In this document: in pieces, positions 1 through 5,244 of the stretch
Layout of the letters: every line of letters starts with the position of its first letter
How positions within the stretch are numbered: the stretch's first letter is position 1
Source of the DNA: an uncultured Candidatus Saccharibacteria bacterium
GTDB lineage: Bacteria > Patescibacteriota > Saccharimonadia > Saccharimonadales > Saccharimonadaceae
Direction: 5' to 3'
Length of the DNA: 9,471 nucleotides
NCBI GenBank assembly: GCA_938030585.1
Contig: CALHIA010000047.1
Location: 1-9,471 of the forward strand
Notes under the pieces: model-generated
The model's database searches: none
What the model was told of the DNA's origin: nothing
The model's input: only the letters and a program-made list of their open reading frames with translations
Made by a program: the position numbers and the translations under genes

Positions 1-1652
1 GGTATAGCATTGGGAGTAAGCCCGCCAATTTCGGATTTTTGAAACATACCAGAAAGATTTTCCGCGGAGGCGAGGGATAATTTCGGTAAATTGACAGTCA
101 GAGTGTAGTGGCCACTTTCTTTAAAGAAGTTACTAAAGTTAGTTGTATTAGTAAAAGTAGCGCTAGATAGATTAAACTCGCTAAGAGGAATTTTTTCAAA
201 CATGGAACTAGCATCAGTGGATTTTGCAAAAGTGGCTTTATTTAGAAGTATTTTTGGAGATGTGGTATTCATGAACATGGCGTGAGTGTCGGTAGTTTCA
301 TCGAATATTGCATTTGGAAGCTGGATTAGTGAAGAGTTTTGGGTATCCTTGAACATGTTTGTGGTGTTTTTAGTTTTGGCGAAAGTAGCGTTATTTAGAA
401 TAACTTGACTGATACTACTACCCTCGAACATAGACTGAGTATCTTCGGCTTCACCGATAATCCAATCGGAAAAATTAACCTGACCCAAAGATTTCGTATT
501 GCGAAAAGCATAGGCGAGATTTTTAGCGCGATTCACGATATTAGCGAATTTTTCAACAGCGTAGACTGCGGAGTTTTCGAAAATTGATTCGGCACTTTCG
601 ATCGGGGAATCTTTGAGATATTCAAAGAAGTCAGAAGCTTCGAAGGAGCTGTTGTTATATGCGATAGTATTGTGGAATAGATGGTCGAGATTTTTGACTT
701 TCTTAAAATTTAGCGTAGATTTATTACGGCCGTCGGCAAAATTGAAAGAGACATGATAGTCAGTCCCGCCAAGTCCGGCATACATATAGGAAAGATCTTC
801 TGGGAAGATTAATTCTGTAGCATTACTCCAAATGCAGATATTATCCCAGCTGCTACGATAGCCACCGAGATAAACTTCGGCGTCGGAATCTGGTAGGGAG
901 ATAACCGAGGTGCGTTCTTTGGTGATATTATCACTGCATTTATTTCTACCTACGGTAATATTAACCTCTGGCCATAAATCGTTCGGGGTAGTGGTAAGCG
1001 GGTTATCGAGATAGCTGGCCTCGGTGATGCCGACGGCTTTTTTGATGGCCCTATTAATTTCGATACCATTGACTAATTGGATAGAAGCTTGATCTTCGGC
1101 CAGAAGGGTGAAAATTAAATTGCGGTGATATTCGCCAGGCTTGGCGGAAGATTCGAGTTCGAAGCCGAGGTTGAATTTGACAGTATCGGCGGCAGTAAGT
1201 GGATCTTTGACTTGCTTGATTTTGAGCGGACTACTAAGACTTGGTATCTGTTGATAAATCTGATCGTCAGTATCTTTGATATTATAGCCGTACTGGTTAT
1301 GCATGTCTCTAGAAAGTACATAATTAGATCCGTAGACAGAAGGGATAGAATAGTCGTTCTTAGGGTCGTTGCTCACTAGTGAACTGTCCTCACTGTCGCT
1401 ACTAAAAAGTAATTTGTAACCTAATGGGCTATTGGTATTAACGGTAATATTGATGGATTTGGAAAACTCCATTCTACTTCCAGCCGAAAAATCGGTTTCG
1501 ACTTTAACCTCGCCGGGCATGCCTAGTGAGGCAGTCGAGGCATGAGTGCTTTCATAGTGCAGCAAACAAAATAAAGTGCTGATTAAAAAGATTGATAATA
1601 TATTAAAAACCGACCTACCACTGACGGTCTGTCCAATTCCTCGCTTTGACAC
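1..1652 (-). CDS. Exported surface protein with BspA-like MF repeats (3' end beyond left edge)
   Basis: The frame is open for 550 codons from a GTG at 1652-1650 to the left edge, with no stop. An in-frame TAG lies upstream and a GGGAG ribosome binding site sits 10 nt before the GTG, which supports this start. Residues 1-15 are basic, about 16-34 are hydrophobic (NILSIFLISTLFCLL), and a cleavage site is likely near THA-S, giving a Sec signal peptide; no lipobox is seen. Residues ~45-220 form a beta-rich Ser/Thr/Asn domain with GYKLLFSS, NQYGYNI and PGEYHRNLIFTLLAE motifs, resembling the domain common in Saccharibacteria surface proteins. From ~residue 370 there are about eight repeats of 25-27 residues, each with an (M/I/A/F)F followed by a NATF-like strand (SMFEG, NMFKD, AMFMN, SMFEK), typical of BspA-like/DUF285 repeats. 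The likely role is cell-surface adhesion, perhaps to the host bacterium; that role is inferred. The C-terminal anchor is not visible. Confidence 0.85.
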   Translation of the reverse strand, partial: MSKRGIGQTVSGRSVFNILSIFLISTLFCLLHYESTHASTASLGMPGEVKVETDFSAGSRMEFSKSINITVNTNSPLGYKLLFSSDSEDSSLVSNDPKNDYSIPSVYGSNYVLSRDMHNQYGYNIKDTDDQIYQQIPSLSSPLKIKQVKDPLTAADTVKFNLGFELESSAKPGEYHRNLIFTLLAEDQASIQLVNGIEINRAIKKAVGITEASYLDNPLTTTPNDLWPEVNITVGRNKCSDNITKERTSVISLPDSDAEVYLGGYRSSWDNICIWSNATELIFPEDLSYMYAGLGGTDYHVSFNFADGRNKSTLNFKKVKNLDHLFHNTIAYNNSSFEASDFFEYLKDSPIESAESIFENSAVYAVEKFANIVNRAKNLAYAFRNTKSLGQVNFSDWIIGEAEDTQSMFEGSSISQVILNNATFAKTKNTTNMFKDTQNSSLIQLPNAIFDETTDTHAMFMNTTSPKILLNKATFAKSTDASSMFEKIPLSEFNLSSATFTNTTNFSNFFKESGHYTLTVNLPKLSLASAENLSGMFQKSEIGGLTPNAI

Positions 1653-1662
1653 GGTTTTTTCT

Positions 1663-1667
1663 CTCCC
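1663..1667 (-). promoter_or_regulatory. Ribosome binding site of the surface protein gene
   Basis: GGGAG on the minus strand lies 10 nt before the GTG at 1652. With the in-frame TAG upstream and no ATG in between, it fixes the non-ATG start. Confidence 0.6.
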
Positions 1668-1676
1668 ACTTATGTT

Positions 1677-1701
1677 ATTTATCTAGTCCTAATAGATAAA
1701 T
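1677..1701 (-). repeat. 9-bp perfect inverted repeat in the leader of the surface protein gene
   Basis: ATTTATCTA and TAGATAAAT flank a 7-nt spacer. A further ATCTA follows at 1700-1704, so the ATCTA/TAGAT word occurs three times within 24 bases. The repeat ends 10 nt upstream of the GGGAG ribosome binding site. It could be an operator or a hairpin in the 5' untranslated mRNA. It is not a terminator, because no T-run follows on either strand. Function is unknown, and the AT-rich context makes chance possible. Confidence 0.45.
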
Positions 1702-1723
1702 CTATGTTAATACATCTACTTCG

Positions 1724-1732
1724 AGTTTAGCA
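1724..1732 (-). promoter_or_regulatory. Possible extended -10 promoter for the surface protein gene
   Basis: The minus strand reads TGC then TAAACT. The TGC extension matches the arcA and HD-gene promoters in this window, but no good -35 is seen about 17 nt upstream. A competing candidate farther upstream is TTAACA, a 17-nt spacer, then TAAATT, within about 1760-1800. Either would give a leader containing the inverted repeat at 1677-1701. Confidence 0.25.
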
Positions 1733-1804
1733 TAAATGGAATAAAATGGCGGAAGAAAAATGATGTAAAATTTAATAGATATCGATTAAATTGTTAAACG
1801 TCAC

Positions 1805-1839
1805 AAAAAAATAAGCACCGGATTAGTGGTGCTTATTTT
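1805..1839 (-). terminator. Rho-independent terminator after rplA
   Basis: An 11-bp perfect stem (AAATAAGCACC with GGTGCTTATTT) closes an 8-nt loop and is followed by a run of T on the minus strand. It lies just after the rplA stop and ends the rplK-rplA unit. There is therefore no rplJ/rplL directly downstream, unlike in many bacteria. Confidence 0.92.
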
Positions 1840-1854
1840 GGAGAGATTAAGAGC

Positions 1855-2760
1855 TTAGTTATAGATATTTTCTACAGCGATGGATGGACCCATGGTAGTA
1901 GAAATAAAGATACTCTTAATGTATTGACCCTTGATAGAAGCTGGCTTCATTGACTTCAAAGAGTCCATGAATACGGTAGCATTTTCGTTCAATTGATTGA
2001 GGGTGAAATTGGTTTTACCGACACCGATATGAACGATGGCTTGCTTGTCGACACGATATTCGACCTTACCAGCCTTAGATTCCTTCACGGCCTTCTCGAT
2101 ATCGAGAGTGACAGTACCAGCCTTTGGATTTGGCATTAAACCTTTAGGGCCGAGCAAGCGAGCGAACTTACCAAGTTTTGGCATGTAAGCTGGGGTAGAA
2201 ATGAGAACGTCGAAATTAATGATTCCCTTTTCAAGTTGCTTGATGAATTCGGCATCTTCGGCGATGTCAGCACCAGCGGCTTTAGCTTTTTTGCATTCAT
2301 CTTCTGGAGCGAAGACAGCGACGCGAACAGTCTTACCGTTACCGTTTGGAAGAACGATGGTGGTGCGAATGTTTTGGTCAGCTTGGCGTGGGTCGACACC
2401 GAGACGAGCGTGAATTTCGACGGTAGCGTCAAATTTAGCTGGATTGGTTTCGACAGCTAGTTTAATAGCGTCGGTGAGGCTGTAAGCCTTGGTCTTGTCG
2501 ATATTCTTGTAAGCGGCTTGGTATTTTTTACCACGGCGTTCCAAGATTGAACGAGTGACTGGCTTGGCACCCTTTGGCTTTTCCCCTAGGGTTTCTTGCT
2601 TGTGCTCTTCAGCACGAGCTTTGCGCTCTTCTTCAGCCTTAACTTCTTCGAGGTGCTTCTTAGATTTTTTACCAGATTTGGCAAATTTCTCTTCGGTCTC
2701 GACGGTTTCGACTGGAGTTTGATTTAATTCTTCAGTAGATTTGATTTGTTCTTCTGACAT
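1855..2760 (-). CDS. rplA: 50S ribosomal protein L1 with a long charged N-terminal extension
   Basis: Large-subunit protein L1 (uL1) binds 23S rRNA in the L1 stalk, helps release deacylated tRNA from the E site, and in many bacteria represses its own mRNA. Conserved L1 sequence runs from about residue 70 to 301: YSLTDAIKLA (~93), FDATVEIHARLGVDP (~110), and the signature GPKGLMPNPKAGTVT at 204-218. At 301 residues it is about 70 longer than the usual ~230. The extra N-terminus is rich in Glu, Lys and Ala (EEVKAEEERKARAEE), probably helical or disordered. The start at 2760 is supported by the L1-site-like hairpin directly upstream; no internal ATG could give a normal-length L1, and a TTG at codon 73 has no ribosome binding site. 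The ribosome binding site itself is weak (AGAAAG), which fits translational control. It is preceded by rplK and followed by a strong terminator. Confidence 0.96.
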   Translation of the reverse strand: MSEEQIKSTEELNQTPVETVETEEKFAKSGKKSKKHLEEVKAEEERKARAEEHKQETLGEKPKGAKPVTRSILERRGKKYQAAYKNIDKTKAYSLTDAIKLAVETNPAKFDATVEIHARLGVDPRQADQNIRTTIVLPNGNGKTVRVAVFAPEDECKKAKAAGADIAEDAEFIKQLEKGIINFDVLISTPAYMPKLGKFARLLGPKGLMPNPKAGTVTLDIEKAVKESKAGKVEYRVDKQAIVHIGVGKTNFTLNQLNENATVFMDSLKSMKPASIKGQYIKSIFISTTMGPSIAVENIYN

Positions 2761-2771
2761 TTGATTTCTTT

Positions 2772-2802
2772 CTGTGGTAATAACGAGCGAACTCTCCCAC
2801 GG
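2772..2802 (-). promoter_or_regulatory. Hairpin before rplA resembling the L1 autoregulatory mRNA site
   Basis: In the rplK-rplA gap the mRNA can fold as GUGG pairing with CCAC, an asymmetric internal loop (GA on one side, GUUAUUA on the other), and an inner GAG-UUCG-CUC hairpin capped by a UUCG tetraloop. The words GUGGGAG and GUUA..ACCACA match what I remember of the same gap in other bacteria. Two helices flanking an asymmetric loop is the known shape of L1 binding sites, which copy the 23S rRNA site. L1 would bind here and block its own start 11 nt downstream. The structure is seen; binding is inferred. Confidence 0.6.
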
Positions 2803-2820
2803 TTAATTAATTTTAATTAA

Positions 2821-3246
2821 TTATTCGGCGATGGTGACACCCATAGAGCGGGCAGTACCAGCGACGGTCTTGATAGCACCTTCAAGATCGACAGCGTTCA
2901 TTTGCTTCATCTTGATGTTGGCAATTTTCTCGAGTTGTTCACGAGTGATAGAACCAACTTTTTCGGTGTTTGGACGACCAGAACCTTTTTGAAGCTTTAA
3001 TTCTTCACGAATTAAATCATCAACTGGTTGACCGAGACAAACCCAATCAAAAGTGCGATCATCGAAGACGCGGATGTGAACAATCACGTTTTTACCAGCG
3101 AATTCTTTGGTTTTGTCGTTGAATGGATTAATGAAATCCATCATGTTTAGGCCCCATTGACCCAAGGTTGAACCAACTGGAGGACCTGCGGTGGCCTTAC
3201 CACCAGGGATGCGTAACTTTAAGTTACCAATTACTTTTTTTGCCAT
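2821..3246 (-). CDS. rplK: 50S ribosomal protein L11
   Basis: Protein L11 (uL11) forms the base of the GTPase-associated stalk with 23S rRNA helices 43/44 and takes part in factor binding and turnover. The length of 141 residues is exactly usual. The N-terminal domain has IPGGKATAGPPVGSTLGQWG (residues ~14-33), the proline-rich L11 signature. The C-terminal RNA-binding domain carries KGSGRPNTEKVGSITREQ and ends in AGTARSMGVTIAE. GLNMMDFINPFNDKT replaces the more usual GVNIMEFCKAFNAKT, a mild family difference. AGGAG lies 10 nt upstream of the ATG. It is followed after 60 bases by rplA. Upstream it is cut off from the preceding gene by a terminator and has its own promoter, rather than being co-transcribed with nusG as in most bacteria. 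Confidence 0.97.
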   Translation of the reverse strand: MAKKVIGNLKLRIPGGKATAGPPVGSTLGQWGLNMMDFINPFNDKTKEFAGKNVIVHIRVFDDRTFDWVCLGQPVDDLIREELKLQKGSGRPNTEKVGSITREQLEKIANIKMKQMNAVDLEGAIKTVAGTARSMGVTIAE

Positions 3247-3256
3247 AATATATTTA

Positions 3257-3261
3257 CTCCT
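3257..3261 (-). promoter_or_regulatory. Ribosome binding site of rplK
   Basis: AGGAG on the minus strand lies 10 nt before the ATG at 3246, a good match to anti-Shine-Dalgarno. Confidence 0.7.
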
Positions 3262-3283
3262 AATTAGAGCGCGTAACGGGTAT

Positions 3284-3292
3284 ATTTTAACA
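3284..3292 (-). promoter_or_regulatory. Extended -10 promoter of rplK-rplA
   Basis: The minus strand reads TGT then TAAAAT, about 40 nt upstream of the rplK start and just after the terminator at 3324-3352. The expected -35 position (~3307-3312) has only TAGTAT, so recognition would rest on the extended -10. Because the terminator isolates rplK from upstream genes, a promoter is needed here. Confidence 0.45.
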
Positions 3293-3323
3293 TATTTCTT
3301 TAAAAAATACTAGAAAGAAAAAG

Positions 3324-3352
3324 AAAAAACCACCGATGTTCTGGTGGCTTTT
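3324..3352 (-). terminator. Rho-independent terminator after the HD-domain gene
   Basis: A 10-bp stem (AAAAGCCACC with GGTGGTTTTT, one G-T pair) closes an 8-nt loop and runs into a T-rich tail on the minus strand. It lies 12 nt after the stop at 3365 and separates this gene from rplK. Confidence 0.85.
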
Positions 3353-3364
3353 CTAAAGAACTAA

Positions 3365-3760
3365 CTAGGCACCGTGACGAAATTGATGAATAATTTCGCG
3401 GCCGCTGGCGATTTTTCTCTCGTATTCTGGAGTAATTTCTTGAATACCTTCATCGCATTTAGCGAGAAGGTCAATCAGTTCCATAGTACGCTGAATGTCA
3501 CCAGGGTGTCCGTCATAGAAATCTTTGAGCTGAAGCTCAAATTCATGACGAAAATCTCTGGGCAATCCAGTGCGAAAATCGGTGGTGCGCTGCCAATCGG
3601 TGTAAGGTAACATGTGGGCATAAATGGTTGCCACAATGTACTTAACCGTAGTTTGACTGTTGGTTCCGCGTAGCCAGTATTTTGCAATCAGCGCAGAGAT
3701 GGCTGCATGGTTATAGAAACATACTTGACCAACCTTATTGGTGGCGGAAGTATATTTCAT
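3365..3760 (-). CDS. C-terminal part of a split HD-domain protein
   Basis: The frame has 131 codons from an ATG that overlaps the end of the upstream frame by 26 nt. No ribosome binding site precedes this ATG and an in-frame TAG lies 12 nt upstream, so it does not look like an independent gene start. The sequence begins KYTSATNKVGQVCFYNHAA, which looks like what follows the catalytic HD-x-G-K loop in HD phosphohydrolases. It then has His18 (YNHAA), His49 (IYAHM) and Asp103 (LLAKCDE) at spacings expected for the later conserved residues of an HD fold. The first His and the HD pair lie in the upstream frame. I read this as the second half of one disrupted gene. It could be made by reinitiation or frameshifting, but would lack half of the metal site. 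The substrate cannot be told. Confidence 0.6.
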   Translation of the reverse strand: MKYTSATNKVGQVCFYNHAAISALIAKYWLRGTNSQTTVKYIVATIYAHMLPYTDWQRTTDFRTGLPRDFRHEFELQLKDFYDGHPGDIQRTMELIDLLAKCDEGIQEITPEYERKIASGREIIHQFRHGA

Positions 3761-4172
3761 GCATAACTGCTAACTGAGTTGCTAGTGTGCCGCTGAGGCC
3801 AGCATCGAATAGGTTTTTTGCAACCAAGGCGATGTGGTCTTTCAGACTTTCCTGATGATACTTGGAAGTTTGGGTACCAATGGGACCCACCACTTCTTCG
3901 ATATGATCTGGAATAGCGGCGCCCTGGATGAACGGATAGAGATATAGCTTTTCTCCGTTATCCGTACCTACTTCGTCGTAAATACTACGAAATAGGAGGT
4001 CCGGTAGGTTAAAGAAGTTATACGCTTCTTCGAGATTATCTGGGCGAATTACGCAAATCGCATACAGTTTTAATCTCTGATCTTCCGGTATTTCCGTAAA
4101 ATCTTCAATGCCGGAGTGCCAAATCCTCATAAGTGAGGTCTTGCCAAAATACTTCGTTAATGTTTTGTTCAT
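3735..4172 (-). CDS. N-terminal part of a split HD-domain protein
   Basis: The frame has 145 residues starting MNKTLTKYFG. This ATG is chosen over one 24 nt upstream (MFLLGGDY) because AGGAGGGG sits 5 nt before it and would otherwise lie inside the coding region. Residues 1-105 are an unrecognised N-terminal domain. Residues ~108-140 (SLKDHIALVAKNL ... LATQLAVMHEI) resemble the first helices of an HD domain, with His113 as first metal ligand and His138-Glu139 where HD is expected. Immediately after, the frame diverges and stops (YFRHQ). The continuation of the domain is in the +1 frame, beginning at 3760. Apart from this break the gene looks well kept: a near-consensus promoter, an excellent ribosome binding site and a terminator after the second half. 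The function is unknown beyond likely phosphohydrolase ancestry. Confidence 0.65.
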   Translation of the reverse strand: MNKTLTKYFGKTSLMRIWHSGIEDFTEIPEDQRLKLYAICVIRPDNLEEAYNFFNLPDLLFRSIYDEVGTDNGEKLYLYPFIQGAAIPDHIEEVVGPIGTQTSKYHQESLKDHIALVAKNLFDAGLSGTLATQLAVMHEIYFRHQ

Positions 4173-4177
4173 ATAAT

Positions 4178-4185
4178 CCCCTCCT
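4178..4185 (-). promoter_or_regulatory. Ribosome binding site of the HD-domain gene
   Basis: AGGAGGGG on the minus strand lies 5 nt before the ATG at 4172. It decides the start against the ATG at 4196, which lies upstream of this motif. Confidence 0.75.
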
Positions 4186-4211
4186 AATAGAAACACTGTA
4201 ACGACATCTAT

Positions 4212-4240
4212 ATTATAGCATTTTTAACCTAAAAAGTCAA
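4212..4240 (-). promoter_or_regulatory. Near-consensus sigma-70-type promoter of the HD-domain gene
   Basis: The minus strand has TTGACT (-35), a 17-nt spacer ending in TGC, and TATAAT (-10), about 40 nt upstream of the ATG. It is the best promoter in the window. Its -35 begins within the T-run of the arcC terminator. Confidence 0.8.
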
Positions 4241-4268
4241 AAAATAGAGCCGGGATTAGCTCTATTTT
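4239..4268 (-). terminator. Rho-independent terminator after arcC
   Basis: A perfect 10-bp stem (AAAATAGAGC with GCTCTATTTT) closes an 8-nt loop and is followed by T's on the minus strand. It ends the arcD-arcC unit, and its T-run runs directly into the next promoter's -35. Confidence 0.9.
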
Positions 4269-4297
4269 CTGTGAGGACTTAGTCTAAATTTGTATCC

Positions 4298-5242
4298 TTA
4301 ATCACCGATGATCTTGGTACCAGTTTTACCATTAATGGCGTTAATGGCGTTCTCTGGATTGGTGATAATACAGGTACGATTTTTGCCACTTGAAACGAAG
4401 CTAATACCGGCTTCAATCTTTGGTAGCATGCTACCAGCGGCAAATTCACCCTTCGCGATATACTTAAAGGCTTCATCGGCGGTGAGAGTTTTGAGATTTT
4501 CTTCATTGTCTTTTTTGAAGTTGATTTTGACATTCTCGACCGCGGTGAGAATCAAGAGAATATCAGCATCGATAGTTTCGGCGAGTTTTTCGGCGGCGAA
4601 ATCCTTATCGATGACAGCTTCAAGGCCGACTAGGCGACCGTATTCGTCGTAATAGACTGGGATACCACCACCGCCGCCAGCGACAATAATGGCGCCATTG
4701 CCGAGAGCGATCTCAACGAGCTCTGATTCAATAATTGAGAGTGGCATTGGTGAAGGGACCACCTTGCGCCAACCACGACCAGCATCTTCCTTGACGGTGA
4801 AATGACGTTCTTTGCTGAGCTTTTTGGCTTCCTCTTCGGTGTAGAATGGGCCGATTGGCTTACTTGGATTCTTAAAAGCTGGGTCATCCTTAGAAACTAG
4901 AACTTGGGTCACGATGGCGGCAATTGGTTTTTTGATGCCTTCTGATTCGAGCTGATTGCGCATGGCATTTTGTAGCCAATAACCAATTTGACCTTGTGAC
5001 ATTGCTCCGGCCACGTCGATTGGCATGGTCGGGGTTTTTTCAGTATTAATGGCTTCTTCGTGCAGAATAATATTACCGATTTGTGGGCCGTTGCCATGCA
5101 CGATGACTAATTGGTGGCCAGCCGCCACGAGCTTAGCAAGCTCCTTGGCGGTCTGGTTGGCGACTTCGAGTTGATCTTTGGCGGTAGCTTTGCCATCACG
5201 GCTTAAGGCATTTCCACCGAGAGCGACGACGATTTTGGCCAT
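4298..5242 (-). CDS. arcC: Carbamate kinase
   Basis: Carbamate kinase transfers phosphate from carbamoyl phosphate to ADP, giving ATP, CO2 and ammonia. It is the energy-yielding last step of the arginine deiminase pathway in the cytoplasm. The length of 314 residues is usual for this amino-acid-kinase-fold enzyme. Visible motifs are VALGGNAL (6-13), VIVHGNGPQIGN (47-58), the AMSQGQIGYWLQ stretch (~80-91), VAGGGGGIPV (187-196), IDKDFAAEKLA with the DKD at 212-214, and AAGSMLPKIEA (268-278). All are characteristic of ArcC rather than of glutamate or aspartate kinases. Its ATG lies only 2 nt after the arcD stop (TAATCATG), so translation is probably coupled to the antiporter; the nearest ribosome binding site, GGGGAT in the end of arcD, is weak. 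A terminator follows. Confidence 0.96.
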   Translation of the reverse strand: MAKIVVALGGNALSRDGKATAKDQLEVANQTAKELAKLVAAGHQLVIVHGNGPQIGNIILHEEAINTEKTPTMPIDVAGAMSQGQIGYWLQNAMRNQLESEGIKKPIAAIVTQVLVSKDDPAFKNPSKPIGPFYTEEEAKKLSKERHFTVKEDAGRGWRKVVPSPMPLSIIESELVEIALGNGAIIVAGGGGGIPVYYDEYGRLVGLEAVIDKDFAAEKLAETIDADILLILTAVENVKINFKKDNEENLKTLTADEAFKYIAKGEFAAGSMLPKIEAGISFVSSGKNRTCIITNPENAINAINGKTGTKIIGD

Positions 5243-5244
5243 GA

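Larger units (their letters stand above)
3365..4172 (-). pseudogene. HD-domain phosphohydrolase gene broken at its catalytic loop (combined view of the two frames)
   Basis: Joined, the two frames give an ordered H ... HE ... H ... H ... D series over ~270 residues, as in HD-superfamily metal-dependent phosphohydrolases. The frames meet where MHEI (frame one) and KYTSATNK (frame two) share the same bases near 3750-3765. Intact relatives should read like H-D-I-G-K-K-Y-T here. A loss of 5, 8 or 11 nt would explain both the frame change (+1) and the missing D-x-G-K. Alternatives are a sequencing or assembly error, programmed frameshifting, or two real overlapping genes. The break is seen; the deletion is inferred. 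Confidence 0.55.

Noticed and set aside
381..410. Similar short DNA stretches within the surface gene suggesting a repeat array or CRISPR
   Set aside because: The similarity (for example near 232-250 and 388-405) follows the 25-27-residue protein repeat period and is degenerate; there are no identical repeats with unique spacers.
405..587. Short plus-strand frame in the surface protein region
   Set aside because: The minus strand is open across the whole of 1-1652 with a signal peptide and repeats, so this is an antisense shadow.
2201..2460. Plus-strand open frames opposite rplA
   Set aside because: They lie entirely within the conserved L1 coding region, have no ribosome binding site and no recognisable protein sequence; shadows of the real gene.
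2541..2546. Alternative TTG start for rplA near codon 73 giving a normal-length L1
   Set aside because: No ribosome binding site precedes it, and the L1-site-like leader lies directly before the upstream ATG.
2803..2822. Palindrome of TTAATTAA words at the end of rplK
   Set aside because: AT-only low-complexity sequence at the stop codon without a GC stem or T-run; not a terminator or a convincing operator.
4308..4652. Plus-strand frame of 114 codons opposite arcC
   Set aside because: Antisense shadow of carbamate kinase, with a composition typical of reverse-frame translation and no start signal.
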